A stretch of 64,000 nucleotides of DNA from CAVSCD01 sp963726335 (GCA_963726335.1 CAVSCD010000002.1:186001-250000); one strand, 5' to 3'. Positions 19,882 to 29,563 are shown, numbered from the stretch's first letter. A program made the numbers and translations. The notes: generated from the letters alone by a model not told the origin.

Positions 19882-21915
19882 CGAATTAGGGGTACGGGGC
19901 AGCCAGACGGCCATCTCCCCCGCTCCCCGGTGGGCCCAGGCATAATACGGGATGGCCATGAACGACTGCCGCCTTGGCGCGGCTCGCCGGCCGCCGGCGA
20001 CGGGATCGACCGTCGTCGCCTTGCCCGTGATAATGGCCACGCCGCCGAGCAGGTCGGGACGGAACCAGTGGCTGAGCTTCTCTTCGTCGGCAAGAGCCAG
20101 GTTGAGCACCCGGCCGCCGTTGTCGACGCCTTCGGCGCAGAAGACGATGGGCCCGCGCTGCAGGGCGACCTTGCCGACATCTTCCTTGACCCGGTCATCG
20201 GCCGCGAGCCGCCGGATGGGCATCGGGAAGTCGACCTCGACGAGGTCGCCGGCCCGCCATTTTCGCCGGATCTCGACGTAGCCCCGGTCCGCCGTCACGG
20301 GCACGAGCTTTCTATTGACCATGAGCCTCACCGGCCTGGCGCTTTGATCCAGGAAACGGTAGAGGCTTCCCGGGACGGGGCGGTCCCGGGCCCATCCAGG
20401 TATACGAACCATGATCGCAAATTCGCCGCGCCGGACCGGGTTGACGATCATCTTCACGCTCCCGTCCCAGGGGTATTTTGTCTCCTGGATGATCTCGAGC
20501 GGCCGGCCGTCGAGCTCGAACCGGGCCGTGCCCGCCGCGAACAAATTCACGTAGACCGCATCGCCGCGCTGGGCATAGATATAACCCGGCAAAGTCGGCA
20601 GGAAGCGGGCGACGTTCGCGGGACAGCAGGCGACCTCGAACCAGGCGCTCCGTTCATAGCCGCCCGCGGATTCGAGCGGGTTGGGGTAAAAGAACTTGTC
20701 GCCGCCGATCCCCACTCCCGGGAGGATCCCGTTATAGACGACCCTCTCCAGGACATCGACGTATTTCGCATCTCCCGTGAGCTCGAAGAGCCGCTGGTTC
20801 CAGAAGGCGCTGCCGACCGAAGCGCACGTCTCGGCGTAAGCCTTGGCATTGGGAAGGTCGTAGGCCGGGCCGAAGGCCTCGTTGTCGCCGGCGGCGCCGA
20901 TGCCGCCTGTGACGTACATCTTTCTTCCCGACCACGTCCTCCCAGAGCTTTTCCGAGGCCGCCGCATATTCGGGCCGGCTTCCGAGCGCCGCCGCGTCCG
21001 CCATCGCGGAATACATGTAGACCGCCCGTACCGCGTGCCCGACGGCTTCGTCCTGTTCGAGGACCGGCCGGTGGTTCTGGAGGTACTCCTCGGAATTGTA
21101 GATCGCGAAGGGCGACCCGGCGGGGTACGATTCGCCGTTGCGCAAGCCCCGGCCGCGCTCATCCAGGAAAAAACGCGCCAGGTCGAGGTGGGCGCGGTTG
21201 CCCGTCAGGCGATAGAGCTTGCCCAGGCCGATCTCGATTTCCTGATGCCCGGGAAAAGCGCGGCGCCGGCCGGGGCCGAAGGTGCGCTCCAGGAGGTCCG
21301 CGCTCTTGAGCGCGATATCGAGGAACGACCGTTCGCCGGTGGCGAGGAAATGGGCCGCGGCCGCCTCGTACATATGGCCGGCGTTATAAAGCTCGTGGCT
21401 GACCCGGAGGTTCGACCAGCGCTCCTGGCCGGCGCCGGGAGCGGGATTCTTGGGGTTGATCCGGCGTGTCGTGAAGATATAGCCGTCCGGTTCCTGGGCC
21501 TTGCCGATCAGCTCGATGAGCTCGTCGAGCCGCCGCTTGAGCTCCGGGTCGGGCCGGACGCGGAGAGAGATGGCCGCGGCCTCCATGGCCTTGAAAACGT
21601 CGCTGTCGTTGTAGCGCTTGCCGGTGTGCTTCCCTTTCTTGAGCCCGGCGGCGATCCGGAAATTGTCGACGCGGCCGGACTCCTCGTTCATCTTGAAAAG
21701 GTAAGGGATGGTCGACGACGGCGGTTCGTCTCGATGCGAGGCGCCCAGAGCTCGTCGGCGAGCTTGACCTTCGTGTAGCCCACGGCCTGGATGGGGTAAT
21801 CCGGCTTCATCACCGGGAATTGGCCGGCCAGCATGACGAGCGCGGCGGCCGGGAGCCCGATCGCCATCCCCAAGAGTCTTTTTTTTCTATTCTGTCCGCG
21901 TTTGTGAAGCTTCAT
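19813..21915 (-). CDS. GH127/DUF1680 beta-L-arabinofuranosidase-like glycosidase, two frameshifts
   Basis: Secreted glycosidase of the DUF1680 (GH127-related) superfamily, about 700 codons from a start at 21915 with a signal peptide. The frame breaks near 21715 (after RIETNRRR; continues TIPYLFKMNEESG) and near 20925 (after LWEDVVG; continues RKMYVTGGIGA). The zinc and nucleophile signature of HypBA1-type enzymes is complete: Glu and Cys in AETCASVG and the Cys-Cys pair in ACCPANVAR. The (alpha/alpha)6 barrel and C-terminal beta domains are present. The natural end is probably GEMAVWLPR; the last 22 or so residues (from TPNSGDSIRNT) are translated from a REP-like element that supplies the stop. 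Removal of arabinose from plant or glycoprotein glycans is the family role; exact substrate is unknown. Confidence 0.82.
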
Positions 21916-22270
21916 TTCAGGCCACCCTCACCCCTGCCTCTCCCTCACGGGAGAAGGAAATCAATCTCGAGGCATTAACGTACACGTTCTATTCTACCGC
22001 AAATTTCTATGCGGATTTCCCTTTTTAATTTGCCGTAAGATCCTGTTTTAATTTGCCTGGATTCCGGTTCTAAAGTACCGAGAATTACCGCATTCATTTC
22101 AGACGACGTTAATACGGCCAGCGCGAACGCCTCACAACGAACAGCCTTCCCCATACTCATCGTCAGGGAGCCATCCCTGCGTTGACAAGCGCGGGCTCGC
22201 ACTATTATTCTGGGCTTGATGGCCGGACCAAGCCTGGCATTCCAAGAGGATCATGATGGAGGTGGCATCC
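21916..22270. other. Divergent intergenic region between DUF1680 and prolyl oligopeptidase genes
   Basis: No gene supported. The middle (about 21975-22110) is AT-rich and probably carries the minus-strand promoter for the arabinofuranosidase-like gene. A plus-strand promoter candidate lies at 22182-22211. The segment 21918-21955 is a C-rich CTCACCCCTGCCTCTCCCTC-type stretch of the sort common in low-complexity intergenic repeats. Confidence 0.5.
22182..22211 (+). promoter_or_regulatory. Candidate sigma-70-type promoter for prolyl oligopeptidase gene
   Basis: TTGACA at 22182-22187, 18-bp spacer, TATTCT at 22206-22211 (an alternative TATTAT lies at 22203). It is about 60 bp before the start with GGAGG at 22271. 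Confidence 0.4.
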
Positions 22271-24517
22271 ATGAATCCCAATCAGAAATCCTTAACCCGC
22301 CGGACGATGGCCGCGCTCCTGGCTATCGCCGTCGGTATATCGCTGACCGCTTGTCATAAGGAATCTCAGCCTTTGAAGCCGCCCGCAACCGAAATCCGGA
22401 ACGTCCGCGACGCCTATCACGGCGTGGAGGTCGACGACCCCTACCGCTGGCTCGAGGACTGGAGCGATCCGGCGGTCAAGGCCTGGAGCGACGCCCAGAA
22501 CGCCTACGCCCGCGCCTTTCTGGACCGCCTCCCCGGAGTCCCCGAGATCACGACACGGGTAAAGGAGGTCGTGGAAGCCGCCTCCGTAAGCTACTACTCG
22601 CTAACCTGGCGGCCCGGGAAGCTCTTCGCCGTCAAGAGCCAGCCGCCCCTCAACCAGCCGCTTCTCGTCGTCATGGATTCGGCCGACGAGCCGGCGACGG
22701 AGAAGGTGGTCCTCGACCTCAACGGGCTCGACGCGTCCGGCGGCAAATCCATGGATTGGTACGTGCCCTCGCCCGACGGCAGCCTCGTCGGCGTCTCGCT
22801 TTCGGCCGGCGGCTCGGAGTCGGGCGATGTTCACGTCTTCGATGTCGAAACCGGCGGCGCCCTGGCCGATATCATCCCGCGCGTCAACGGCGGCACGGCC
22901 GGAGGGGACATGGCCTGGTCGCCCGACGGCAAGGGCTTTTATTACACCCGTTATCCGCGCGCCGGCGAGCGCCCGGCCGAGGACCTGGATTTCTTCCAGC
23001 AGGTCTGGTACCACGAGCTCGGCGCGCCCGGCGACAAGGACCGCTATGTCGTCGGCCGGGACCTGCCCCGGATCGCCGAGATCAAGCTGGCGATGGACAG
23101 CCCGTCGGGCCGGCTGCTCGTCACGGTCCAGGACGGCGACAGCGGCCGGTTCTCCCATTATCTCGTCGAGCCCGGCGACGCGGCGCCGCCAGACAGATCA
23201 GCGGCTTTCGACGACGGCGTCGTCGAGGCCGCCTGGGGACACGGCGAACGACCTCTACCTCATCTCCCGACACGACGCGCCCCGCGGCCGGGTCCTGCGT
23301 CTTTCGCCCGCCGGGGCCCCGCTCGACAAGGCCGCCGTCCTCGATCCCGGAGGGCCCGGAGACGATCATCTCGAGTTTCGGGTCGTCGCTCCTGGCCGTC
23401 GCTGGCCTCGCGGCTCTACGTCACCTATCAGCTCGGCGGCCCCTCCGAGGTCCGCGCCTTCGCGCTCGACGGCACGGCCTCGGGGCCAACCCGCGGCCCC
23501 GCCCCTTTCCAGCGTGCCCGCAGATCGCGCCGCTCGACGGCGACGCTCTGCTCTTCCTGGGCACGCTCCTATGTCGAGCCCCCGGCCTGGTACGGCTACG
23601 ACCCAGCGTCCGGCGAGACCGCGGAAGACCGCGCTTGTTTCGACCTCGCCCGTCGATTTCTCGGACGCGGAGGTCGTCCGGGAGTTCGCCGTCTCGAAAG
23701 ACGGCACCAAGGTCCCCGTGGACATCATCAGGCCCAAGGGCCTGGCGCTCGACGGCACGCGCCGCCGCCGTGCTCTACGGCTACGGCGGATACGGGGTCA
23801 ACCTGTCCCCCGGTTTCAGCGCCCTGCGCCGCATCTGGATCGAGCAGGGCGTGGTCTACGCCGTGGCCGTCACCCGCGGCGGCGGCGAGTTCGGCGAGGA
23901 GTGGCACCGGGCCGGCACGCTGACCCAAAAGCAGAACGTCTTCGACGACTTCGCCGCGGCCATGGAGCATCTCGTCGCCCGGGGCTACACCAGGCCCGCG
24001 GCGCCTGGCCATCATGGGCGGGTCGAACGGCGGGCTGCTGATGGGGGCGATGATCACCCAGCACCCCGACCTGTTCCAGGCCGTCGGTCTCGTCGCGTCG
24101 GCATCTACGACATGCTCCGGAACGAGCTCACCCCCAACGGCGCCTTCAACATCCCGGAATACGGAACGGTCAAGGACAGGGCCCAGTTCGAGGCGCTTTA
24201 CGCCTATTCGCCCTACCATCACGTCCGGCCGGGCGCCGCCTATCCCGCGGTCCTGTTCATGACCGGTGCCAACGACCCCCGCGTCGACCCGCTGCACTCC
24301 CGGAAGATGACGGCCCGGCTCCAGGCGGCGACCCATCGGTTGAGTAACACTCTACCGAAGCGACTGCCCGGTGGTAGGGGGGCCGATCCTCCTGCGGACG
24401 AGCTCGACCACCGGCCACGGCATCGGCACGCCGCTTGCGGAGCGCGTCAAGGAGGAGGTCGACAGGTTCGCCTTCCTTTTCCACGAGCTGGGCGTAACCT
24501 ACGCTCCGCCTCGCTGA
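22271..24517 (+). pseudogene. Prolyl oligopeptidase family (S9A) lipoprotein, broken by many frameshifts
   Basis: Starts at 22271 behind GGAGG with a lipoprotein leader (lipobox LTAC) and the S9A propeller entry AYHGVEVDDPYRWLEDW. The protein is recognisable to its natural TGA at 24515 (about 749 codons), but the frame changes at least eight times after about 23225. The propeller continues as NDLYLISRHDAPRGR and SRLYVTYQLGGPSEVRAF in different frames. Then come VVREFAVSKDGTKVPVDIIR, VLYGYGGYGVNLSPGFS, MGGSNGGLLMGAM, and TGANDPRVDPLHSRKMT. All three catalytic residues survive: Ser in GGSNGG, Asp in NDPRVD, His in STTGHGIGT. A short palindromic insert sits at 24337-24357. Either a recent pseudogene or a stretch of poor consensus; no nonsense substitutions were seen apart from the shifts. 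Confidence 0.75.
24337..24357. repeat. Small palindrome inserted in the oligopeptidase gene
   Basis: CGGTTGAGT, three-base loop AAC, ACTCTACCG (8 of 9 pairs). It lies between the QAAT and LLRTSSTTGHG parts of the catalytic domain, where about 35-40 extra bases are present relative to the expected family spacing. Confidence 0.4.
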
Positions 24518-24606
24518 ACCGGCATGCCGCTGGGGTGGCCCGCCGAGGGCCGGCCCATCCCGGCTTCGAGGCGGACCGGAGAACGGTGCGGAAATTCGGG
24601 ACATGA

Positions 24607-24629
24607 CCGAAAAACTTCCCGTTTTTCGG
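24607..24629 (+). terminator. Intrinsic-terminator-like hairpin after the oligopeptidase locus
   Basis: Perfect 9-bp stem CCGAAAAAC / GTTTTTCGG with a 5-base loop, 90 bp after the oligopeptidase stop. The T-run is inside the stem rather than after it, so efficiency is uncertain. Confidence 0.45.
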
Positions 24630-24691
24630 ATCGTGTTCCTGAATTTTCAGCGCGCCGGCATCAAACTCTAATTCCGTTTCCTTGGCGGTTG

Positions 24692-24721
24692 TTGACACGA
24701 CCGGCGACGTTTTGATAGGTT
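24692..24721 (+). promoter_or_regulatory. Candidate promoter of the Fe-S aldo/keto reductase operon
   Basis: TTGACA at 24692-24697 with TAGGTT at 24716-24721 (18-bp spacer), 33 bp before the ATG at 24755. The -35 is perfect and the -10 is weak. Confidence 0.35.
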
Positions 24722-24754
24722 TCGGGCGGCCGAATTCCGCCAAAGGAGAGGACC

Positions 24755-25981
24755 ATGGGAAAAACCGATCGTCGTCAATTCCTGAAAACGGGCTTGACCG
24801 GGATCTGCGGCGCCGGGTTCCTGCCGGGAGCATGGAAGGCGGCCCTCGGAGGACCCGCCGGCCGGGGCGCCGCGCCTGCCCTGGCCAGCCGGCCCCTCGG
24901 CCGGACGGGGATCGAAACCCCGCTCATCAGCATGGGCACCGGCGAGGCCTCGAGCGCCCCTCTCATCAGGGCGGCGTATGATTCCGGCATCAAGCTGTTC
25001 TTTTCCGCCACGTATTACGGCCGGGGAAACAACGAGCGGCTGGTGGGCGAAGCCCTGAAGGGCCTGCCCCGCGATTCCTTCGTCGTCGGCACGGCTGCCG
25101 TGCCCGAAGGCCTCAACCCCCGCGAAGGCAGCCCGCCCAAGGGCCTGACCGCCGCCGGCTACATGAAGACGGCGGAGGAGAGCCTTAAGCGGTTTGGACT
25201 CGATCATGTCGACATCCTGCTCCTGCCGTTCGCCGGAAAGAAGGAATTCGTCACCCACGAGCCGTTCCTCGAGGCCCTGACGGAGCTCAAGAAGCAGGGC
25301 AAGATCCGGTTTGCGGGCATCGCCACCCACGGTTCCTGCGAGGAGGCGCTGCGGGCGGCGGCCGACGCCAAGATCTACGAGGTGGCGATGCCGGCCTACA
25401 ATTTCAAGATCGAAAACAAGCCGGCGATGGACGAGGCCCTGGCCTACGCGGCCAAGGCGGGGATGGGCCTTGTCGCCATGAAAACGACCGCCGGCGCGGC
25501 CCGGGACAAGAACAGGACGCAGCCGCTGAATATTACGGCCGCCCTCAAGTGGGCGCTTCAGAACCCGAATATCGCCAGCATCGTCTCCGGGATGTCCTCG
25601 GTCGAGGAACTGCGGAAGAACCTGGAGATGATCAAGGACCTGAAGCTGTCCGAGCAGGAGCTCAAAGACCTCAACCTGGCGGGCCTGAGGTCGGAGCCCG
25701 GCCTGTACTGTCTCCAGTGCCGCAAGTGCGAACCCCAGTGTCCGGCCAACCTGGACATCCCCACGCTGATGCGGGGGTACATGTACGCTTATGGTTACCG
25801 GCATGTCGAGCAGGCCTGGGAGACGGTGGCCGCGGTCGAGATTCACGGCGAGCCCTGCGAGCGATGTGATGCCTGCCGCGTCGCCTGCGCGGCCGGTTTC
25901 GACATCAAGGACCGGGTCACGGACATCGCCCGGTTGAAGAGCGTTCCGCGGGAATTCATCAGGAGCCGGGTCATCGCCTGA
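24755..25981 (+). CDS. Tat-exported aldo/keto reductase with C-terminal 4Fe-4S domain
   Basis: 408 residues, start at 24755 behind AAAGGAGAGG. A twin-arginine-like leader (KTDRRQFLKTGLTG) is followed by an aldo/keto reductase TIM barrel: RPLGRTGIETPLISMG, the Tyr block FFSATYYGRGNNERLVG, and the LDHVDILLLPF strand. From about residue 315 come ferredoxin-type cysteine clusters, CLQCRKCEPQCPANLDIP and later CERCDACRVACAAGFDI, enough for 4Fe-4S centres. The Tat leader fits export of a protein folded with a cofactor. Such proteins (YccK/Fe-S AKR group) are common in anaerobes; the natural substrate is unknown. The nitroreductase-like gene follows after 25 bp, so the two probably form an operon. 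Confidence 0.85.
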   Translation: MGKTDRRQFLKTGLTGICGAGFLPGAWKAALGGPAGRGAAPALASRPLGRTGIETPLISMGTGEASSAPLIRAAYDSGIKLFFSATYYGRGNNERLVGEALKGLPRDSFVVGTAAVPEGLNPREGSPPKGLTAAGYMKTAEESLKRFGLDHVDILLLPFAGKKEFVTHEPFLEALTELKKQGKIRFAGIATHGSCEEALRAAADAKIYEVAMPAYNFKIENKPAMDEALAYAAKAGMGLVAMKTTAGAARDKNRTQPLNITAALKWALQNPNIASIVSGMSSVEELRKNLEMIKDLKLSEQELKDLNLAGLRSEPGLYCLQCRKCEPQCPANLDIPTLMRGYMYAYGYRHVEQAWETVAAVEIHGEPCERCDACRVACAAGFDIKDRVTDIARLKSVPREFIRSRVIA

Positions 25982-26006
25982 AGACGCCCGGCACACGGAG
26001 GTCAAT

Positions 26007-26654
26007 ATGAAAAGAAAAGCGGCCTTTGGTTTCTTGATCGTCTTTTTGGCCGTTCCCCTGTTTCTTGCGGCCCAGGAGGCCGATATCGTGAAGCTCCCGG
26101 CGCCCCGGATGACGGGAGGCAAGCCGCTCCTGGATTGCCTCAAGGCCAGGCAGTCGGGCCGCGATTTCGGAACCGAAACGCTGTCCCCCCAGGTTCTTTC
26201 GAACCTGCTCTGGGCGGCCTGCGGCATCAACCGTCCCGACTCCGGCAAGCGCACCGCCCCCACGGCCCGTAACTGGCAGGACATCGATATCTACGCCGCC
26301 ACCGCCGACGGGCTCTTCCTCTATCTTCCCAAGGAGCACGCCCTGCAAAAGGTGCTCGCGGAGGACGTCCGGGGGGCCACCGGCACCCAGGACTTCGTCA
26401 AGGTGGCGCCTCTGAACCTTGTTTATGTCTCCGACTACGCGAAGATCCCCGCCGGCACGGACGAGGACAAGCGCTTCCATTCGGGGGCGCACACGGGATT
26501 TATCAGCCAGAACGTCTATCTTTTCTGCGCCTCGGAGGGGTTGATCACGGTTGTCCGCGGGCTCGTCGACCGCGAGGCCACGGCCAAGACGATGAAGCTC
26601 CGGCCCGAGCAGCACATCACCCTGGCCCAGACCGTGGGGTATCCGAAGAAATAG
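26007..26654 (+). CDS. Secreted nitroreductase-family (SagB/ThcOx-type) oxidoreductase
   Basis: 215 residues with a signal peptide (VPLFLAAQEA), start behind ACACGGAGGTCAAT. The fold signature is of flavin nitroreductases: the CLKARQSGRDF start of the FMN site, LLWAACGINRPDSGKRTAPTA (FMN and substrate loop), DIDIYAATADGLFLY, and the final GAHTGFISQNVYLFCASEGL helix. About 190 residues of domain is normal for the SagB-like branch. An exported member is less common and its pairing with the exported Fe-S aldo/keto reductase suggests an extracytoplasmic redox couple. Flavin loading outside the cytoplasm would need explanation; this is inference. Confidence 0.82.
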   Translation: MKRKAAFGFLIVFLAVPLFLAAQEADIVKLPAPRMTGGKPLLDCLKARQSGRDFGTETLSPQVLSNLLWAACGINRPDSGKRTAPTARNWQDIDIYAATADGLFLYLPKEHALQKVLAEDVRGATGTQDFVKVAPLNLVYVSDYAKIPAGTDEDKRFHSGAHTGFISQNVYLFCASEGLITVVRGLVDREATAKTMKLRPEQHITLAQTVGYPKK

Positions 26655-26712
26655 GCGCGCGCCCGCGGACGGAAAAATCCGTCAGGCCTGGCGGATCCGC
26701 TCGTCCCCGGGA

Positions 26713-26741
26713 TTGACATTCTCCTTTGCCGTCAATATGCT
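26713..26741 (+). promoter_or_regulatory. Sigma-70-type promoter of the subtilisin-like protease
   Basis: TTGACA at 26713-26718, exact 17-bp spacer, TATGCT at 26736-26741, 27 bp before the ATG at 26769, which has AAGGAGGAAG. Confidence 0.55.
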
Positions 26742-26768
26742 TGCACCAACTACCCAAGGAGGAAGAAG

Positions 26769-28433
26769 ATGCGCAAGGTTTATGTTCTCACCCTGATCTT
26801 CGCGGCGCTCGCCGGCACGGCGGCGCTCGGCCAGCCGACGGACCCCGGTCTACGGGTCCCCGGCCAGTACATCGTGGTTTTCAAGGACTCGGTCGCCGAT
26901 GCCCTGGGGCTCGCCTACGGCTTGGCGGCGACTCACGGCGCATCGCCGATGTTCATTTACCAGCACGCGATCAAGGGCTTCGCGGCCTCGCTCCCCGAAC
27001 AGGCCGTGGAGGCCCTCAGCCGCAACCCCAATGTCGAGTACGTCGAGCCGGATTCCGTCGTCTGGGCCTTCGGGACCCAGGCTGGCGCCACCTGGGGGCT
27101 GGACCGCATCGACCAGAGAAGTCTGCCGCTTAACAGCACCTATACCTATGATCTCGTGGGAGCGGGCGTCAGGGCCTACGTCATCGATACGGGGATCCGT
27201 ATCAGTCACAACGAATTCGGCGGCCGGGCCAGCCACGGATTTGATTTCATCGACAACGACGCCATCGCCGATGACGGCAACGGCCACGGGACGCACGTGG
27301 CCGGGACGATCGGCGGCGCCGCCTACGGCGTCGCCAAGGGCGTGAGCCTGGTCGCGGTCAGGGTCCTCGACGCCGGCGGCTCGGGGACGACGAGCGGCGT
27401 CATCGCCGGGATCGACTGGGTGACAAAGAACGCGGTCAAGCCGGCCGTCGCCAACATGAGCCTGGGCGGCTCGGCCAGCACGTCCCTCGATACCGCCGTG
27501 AAGAATTCCATCGCCTCGGGCGTCGCCTACGCGGTCGCCGCGGGCAACGGCAATGTCCTGGGCATCGCGCAGAACGCCTGCAACTATTCACCGTCGCGGG
27601 TCCTTGAAGCCATGACCATAAGCGCCACGGACAACAAGGACACCAAGGCATCCTGGGCCAACTACGGCAGCTGCGTCGACTGGTTCGCTCCGGGCGTCGG
27701 CATCACCTCGGCCTGGAAGGACAGCGACACGGCCACCAGCACGATCAGCGGCACGTCGATGGCCACGCCGCATACGGCGGGCGTCGCCGCCCTGTACCTG
27801 CAGGCCAACCCCCTGTCAACGCCGGCCCAGGTCCGCGACGCGCTGTACGCCGCGACCTCCAAGGGCGTCGTCCTCAACTCGAATACGACCAACAACCATC
27901 TGCTCTACAGCCTGGTCGGGGGCCCCTCGGAGAACACGCCGCCGACGGCGGGCTTCACGTACAGCGCCGACGCGCTGACGGCGCAATTCACCGATACGAG
28001 CACCGATGCCGACGGCAGTATCGCTTCCTGGAGCTGGACGTTCGGCGATACGGGCAGCTCGATGGCGCAAAATCCGTCCTACGAATTTTCGGCCGCCGAC
28101 ACCTATTCGGTCAGCCTGACCGTGACCGACAATGACGGAGCGACCGCCACGGTCACGCAAAGTGTCACGGTCACCTCGGGATCGAGCGAGGGGATCAGCC
28201 TGAGGGTCGAACGTATTCTGGTCGGGAAAACCCCTTACGCCGAACTCACCTGGACCGGCGCCGTCGGGGCGAACGTTGTTATCAAAAGGAACGGCGCGGT
28301 CTTGACCACGACTGTAAACGACGGAAATTACAGGGACAACCTCAAGAAGGCGACCCCTGGGACATACACATATCAGGTCTGCGAAACAGATATCACGGCG
28401 TGCTCGAACCTGGTGACCTTCACGTTGTTCTGA
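26769..28433 (+). CDS. Secreted subtilisin-like serine protease (S8, proteinase K-like) with PKD domain
   Basis: 554 intact residues. Signal peptide (to about residue 22), inhibitor I9 propeptide (QYIVVFKDSV to EYVEPDSVVW, about 32-100), then the S8 catalytic domain. The triad is Asp140 in YVIDTG, His173 in GHGTHVAGT and Ser330 in GTSMATPHTAG, with the oxyanion Asn block VAAGNG. A PKD domain follows at about 390-470 (PPTAGFTYSADALTAQFTDT, WTFGDTGSS, SLTVTDNDGAT), then a fibronectin-like C-terminal domain (about 475-554) with a Cys pair. The proteinase-K-like spacing and the auto-processing propeptide suggest a secreted scavenging protease; the PKD domain may hold polymeric substrates. A well-formed promoter precedes it. 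Confidence 0.92.
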   Translation: MRKVYVLTLIFAALAGTAALGQPTDPGLRVPGQYIVVFKDSVADALGLAYGLAATHGASPMFIYQHAIKGFAASLPEQAVEALSRNPNVEYVEPDSVVWAFGTQAGATWGLDRIDQRSLPLNSTYTYDLVGAGVRAYVIDTGIRISHNEFGGRASHGFDFIDNDAIADDGNGHGTHVAGTIGGAAYGVAKGVSLVAVRVLDAGGSGTTSGVIAGIDWVTKNAVKPAVANMSLGGSASTSLDTAVKNSIASGVAYAVAAGNGNVLGIAQNACNYSPSRVLEAMTISATDNKDTKASWANYGSCVDWFAPGVGITSAWKDSDTATSTISGTSMATPHTAGVAALYLQANPLSTPAQVRDALYAATSKGVVLNSNTTNNHLLYSLVGGPSENTPPTAGFTYSADALTAQFTDTSTDADGSIASWSWTFGDTGSSMAQNPSYEFSAADTYSVSLTVTDNDGATATVTQSVTVTSGSSEGISLRVERILVGKTPYAELTWTGAVGANVVIKRNGAVLTTTVNDGNYRDNLKKATPGTYTYQVCETDITACSNLVTFTLF

Positions 28434-28555
28434 GCCTCGGCCCCGGCTGAAGGTCTGAGCGACCCGGCCTCCGCGGTCACGCCCTCCGTCCGGACATCCC
28501 GATCCTCGGGAGATCAGGCCGCCCTGGTCGGCAATCTGTAACCCGGCCTGAACTC

Positions 28556-28572
28556 TTGGCACATTTCTTGCT
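28556..28572 (+). promoter_or_regulatory. Sigma-54 (RpoN) type -24/-12 promoter
   Basis: TTGGCAC-ATTTC-TTGCT: the GG at 28558-28559 and GC at 28570-28571 are exactly 10 bases apart, matching the RpoN consensus TGGCAC-N5-TTGC in every conserved base. It is 69 bp upstream of the hydrolase ATG at 28641. No enhancer-binding activator gene is in the window. Confidence 0.6.
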
Positions 28573-28640
28573 TATTCCGAGGCAGAACCCCGGAGAAAAT
28601 GGTGCCGAGGTTTCAGAACTCATCAAAACGGGAGGTTGCC

Positions 28641-29534
28641 ATGAACAGAAGGGTACTCGTCCTGGCGCTCGTCGGCCTGGTCCTGACAGGCCTGACCGCG
28701 GCCTTCTCCCCGGGCGCGGGCGACTACGTCTCCGTCAACGGGATGAAAATGTATTACGAAATCCACGGGCGGAACGCGCCGGAGGCGGTGCCGCTCGTCG
28801 TCTTACACGGCGCCTATATGAACATCCCCGCCATGGGCGCCATCATCGCCCGGCTCGCCGAAACCCGTCAGGTCTATGCGCCCGAACTCCAGGGCCACGG
28901 CCGGACACGGACATCGACCGGCCCATCACCTATCCCAACCTGGCCGACGATGTCGCGTCTTTCATGGACGAAGGTGGGACTCACGAAAGCCGACGTGTTC
29001 GGTTATTCCATGGGCGCTGTCGCCGGGCTGCAGCTCGCCATTCGCCACCCGGAAAAGGTGAACAGGCTTGTCGCGGCGTCTGTCGCCTACGACGACGAAG
29101 GCTGGCAGCCGGAATTCAAGGCACTAAATCCCGCAGATGACGGTGGAGATGTTCGTCAACATGCCGTTCGCCGAGGAGTATCGAAAGCTCGCCGCCAATC
29201 CCGAAGGCTTTCCTGAGCTTGGTCAAGAAACTGATCCAGCTCGAAAAGGAGCCGATGGCATGGGAAAAAGATGTGAGGGCGTATGAAAACCCCGGTGCTG
29301 ATCATCAGCGGCGACGCCGATGTGGCACACTCTCGAGCACATTCTGTCGCGATGTTCCGTTTGCTCGGCGGCGGCGTCATGGGCGACACGGGCAAGCCGC
29401 TGCCGGCCTCGCGCCTGGCCGTCTTGCCGGCGACTTCGCACACCGCCGTTATCACCCAGACCGACCTGCTGCTCGGCTTCATCGAACCTTTCTTGAAGGG
29501 CGAGACACCGAAGGGATTCTTCGAGGGCCGCTGA
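28641..29534 (+). pseudogene. Secreted alpha/beta hydrolase, frame-disrupted
   Basis: Start at 28641 with GGAGG, signal peptide, then VSVNGMKMYYEIHGRN and the oxyanion block VVLHGAYMN. The whole fold of about 298 codons is traceable but passes through at least four frame changes. After QGHGRT come DTDIDRPITYPNLADDVASF, GLTKADVFGYSMGAVAGLQ (nucleophile Ser), EMFVNMPFAEEYRKLAANPEG, VLIISGDADV (acid Asp) and LPATSHTAV (His). The triad is intact and the stop (29532-29534) is in the expected place. Related to 3-oxoadipate enol-lactonase/haloperoxidase-like hydrolases; substrate unknown. A sigma-54-type promoter precedes it. Real decay and assembly error are both possible. Confidence 0.7.
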
Positions 29535-29563
29535 ACCCAGTAAATGAGCACGGGAGGGAACCG

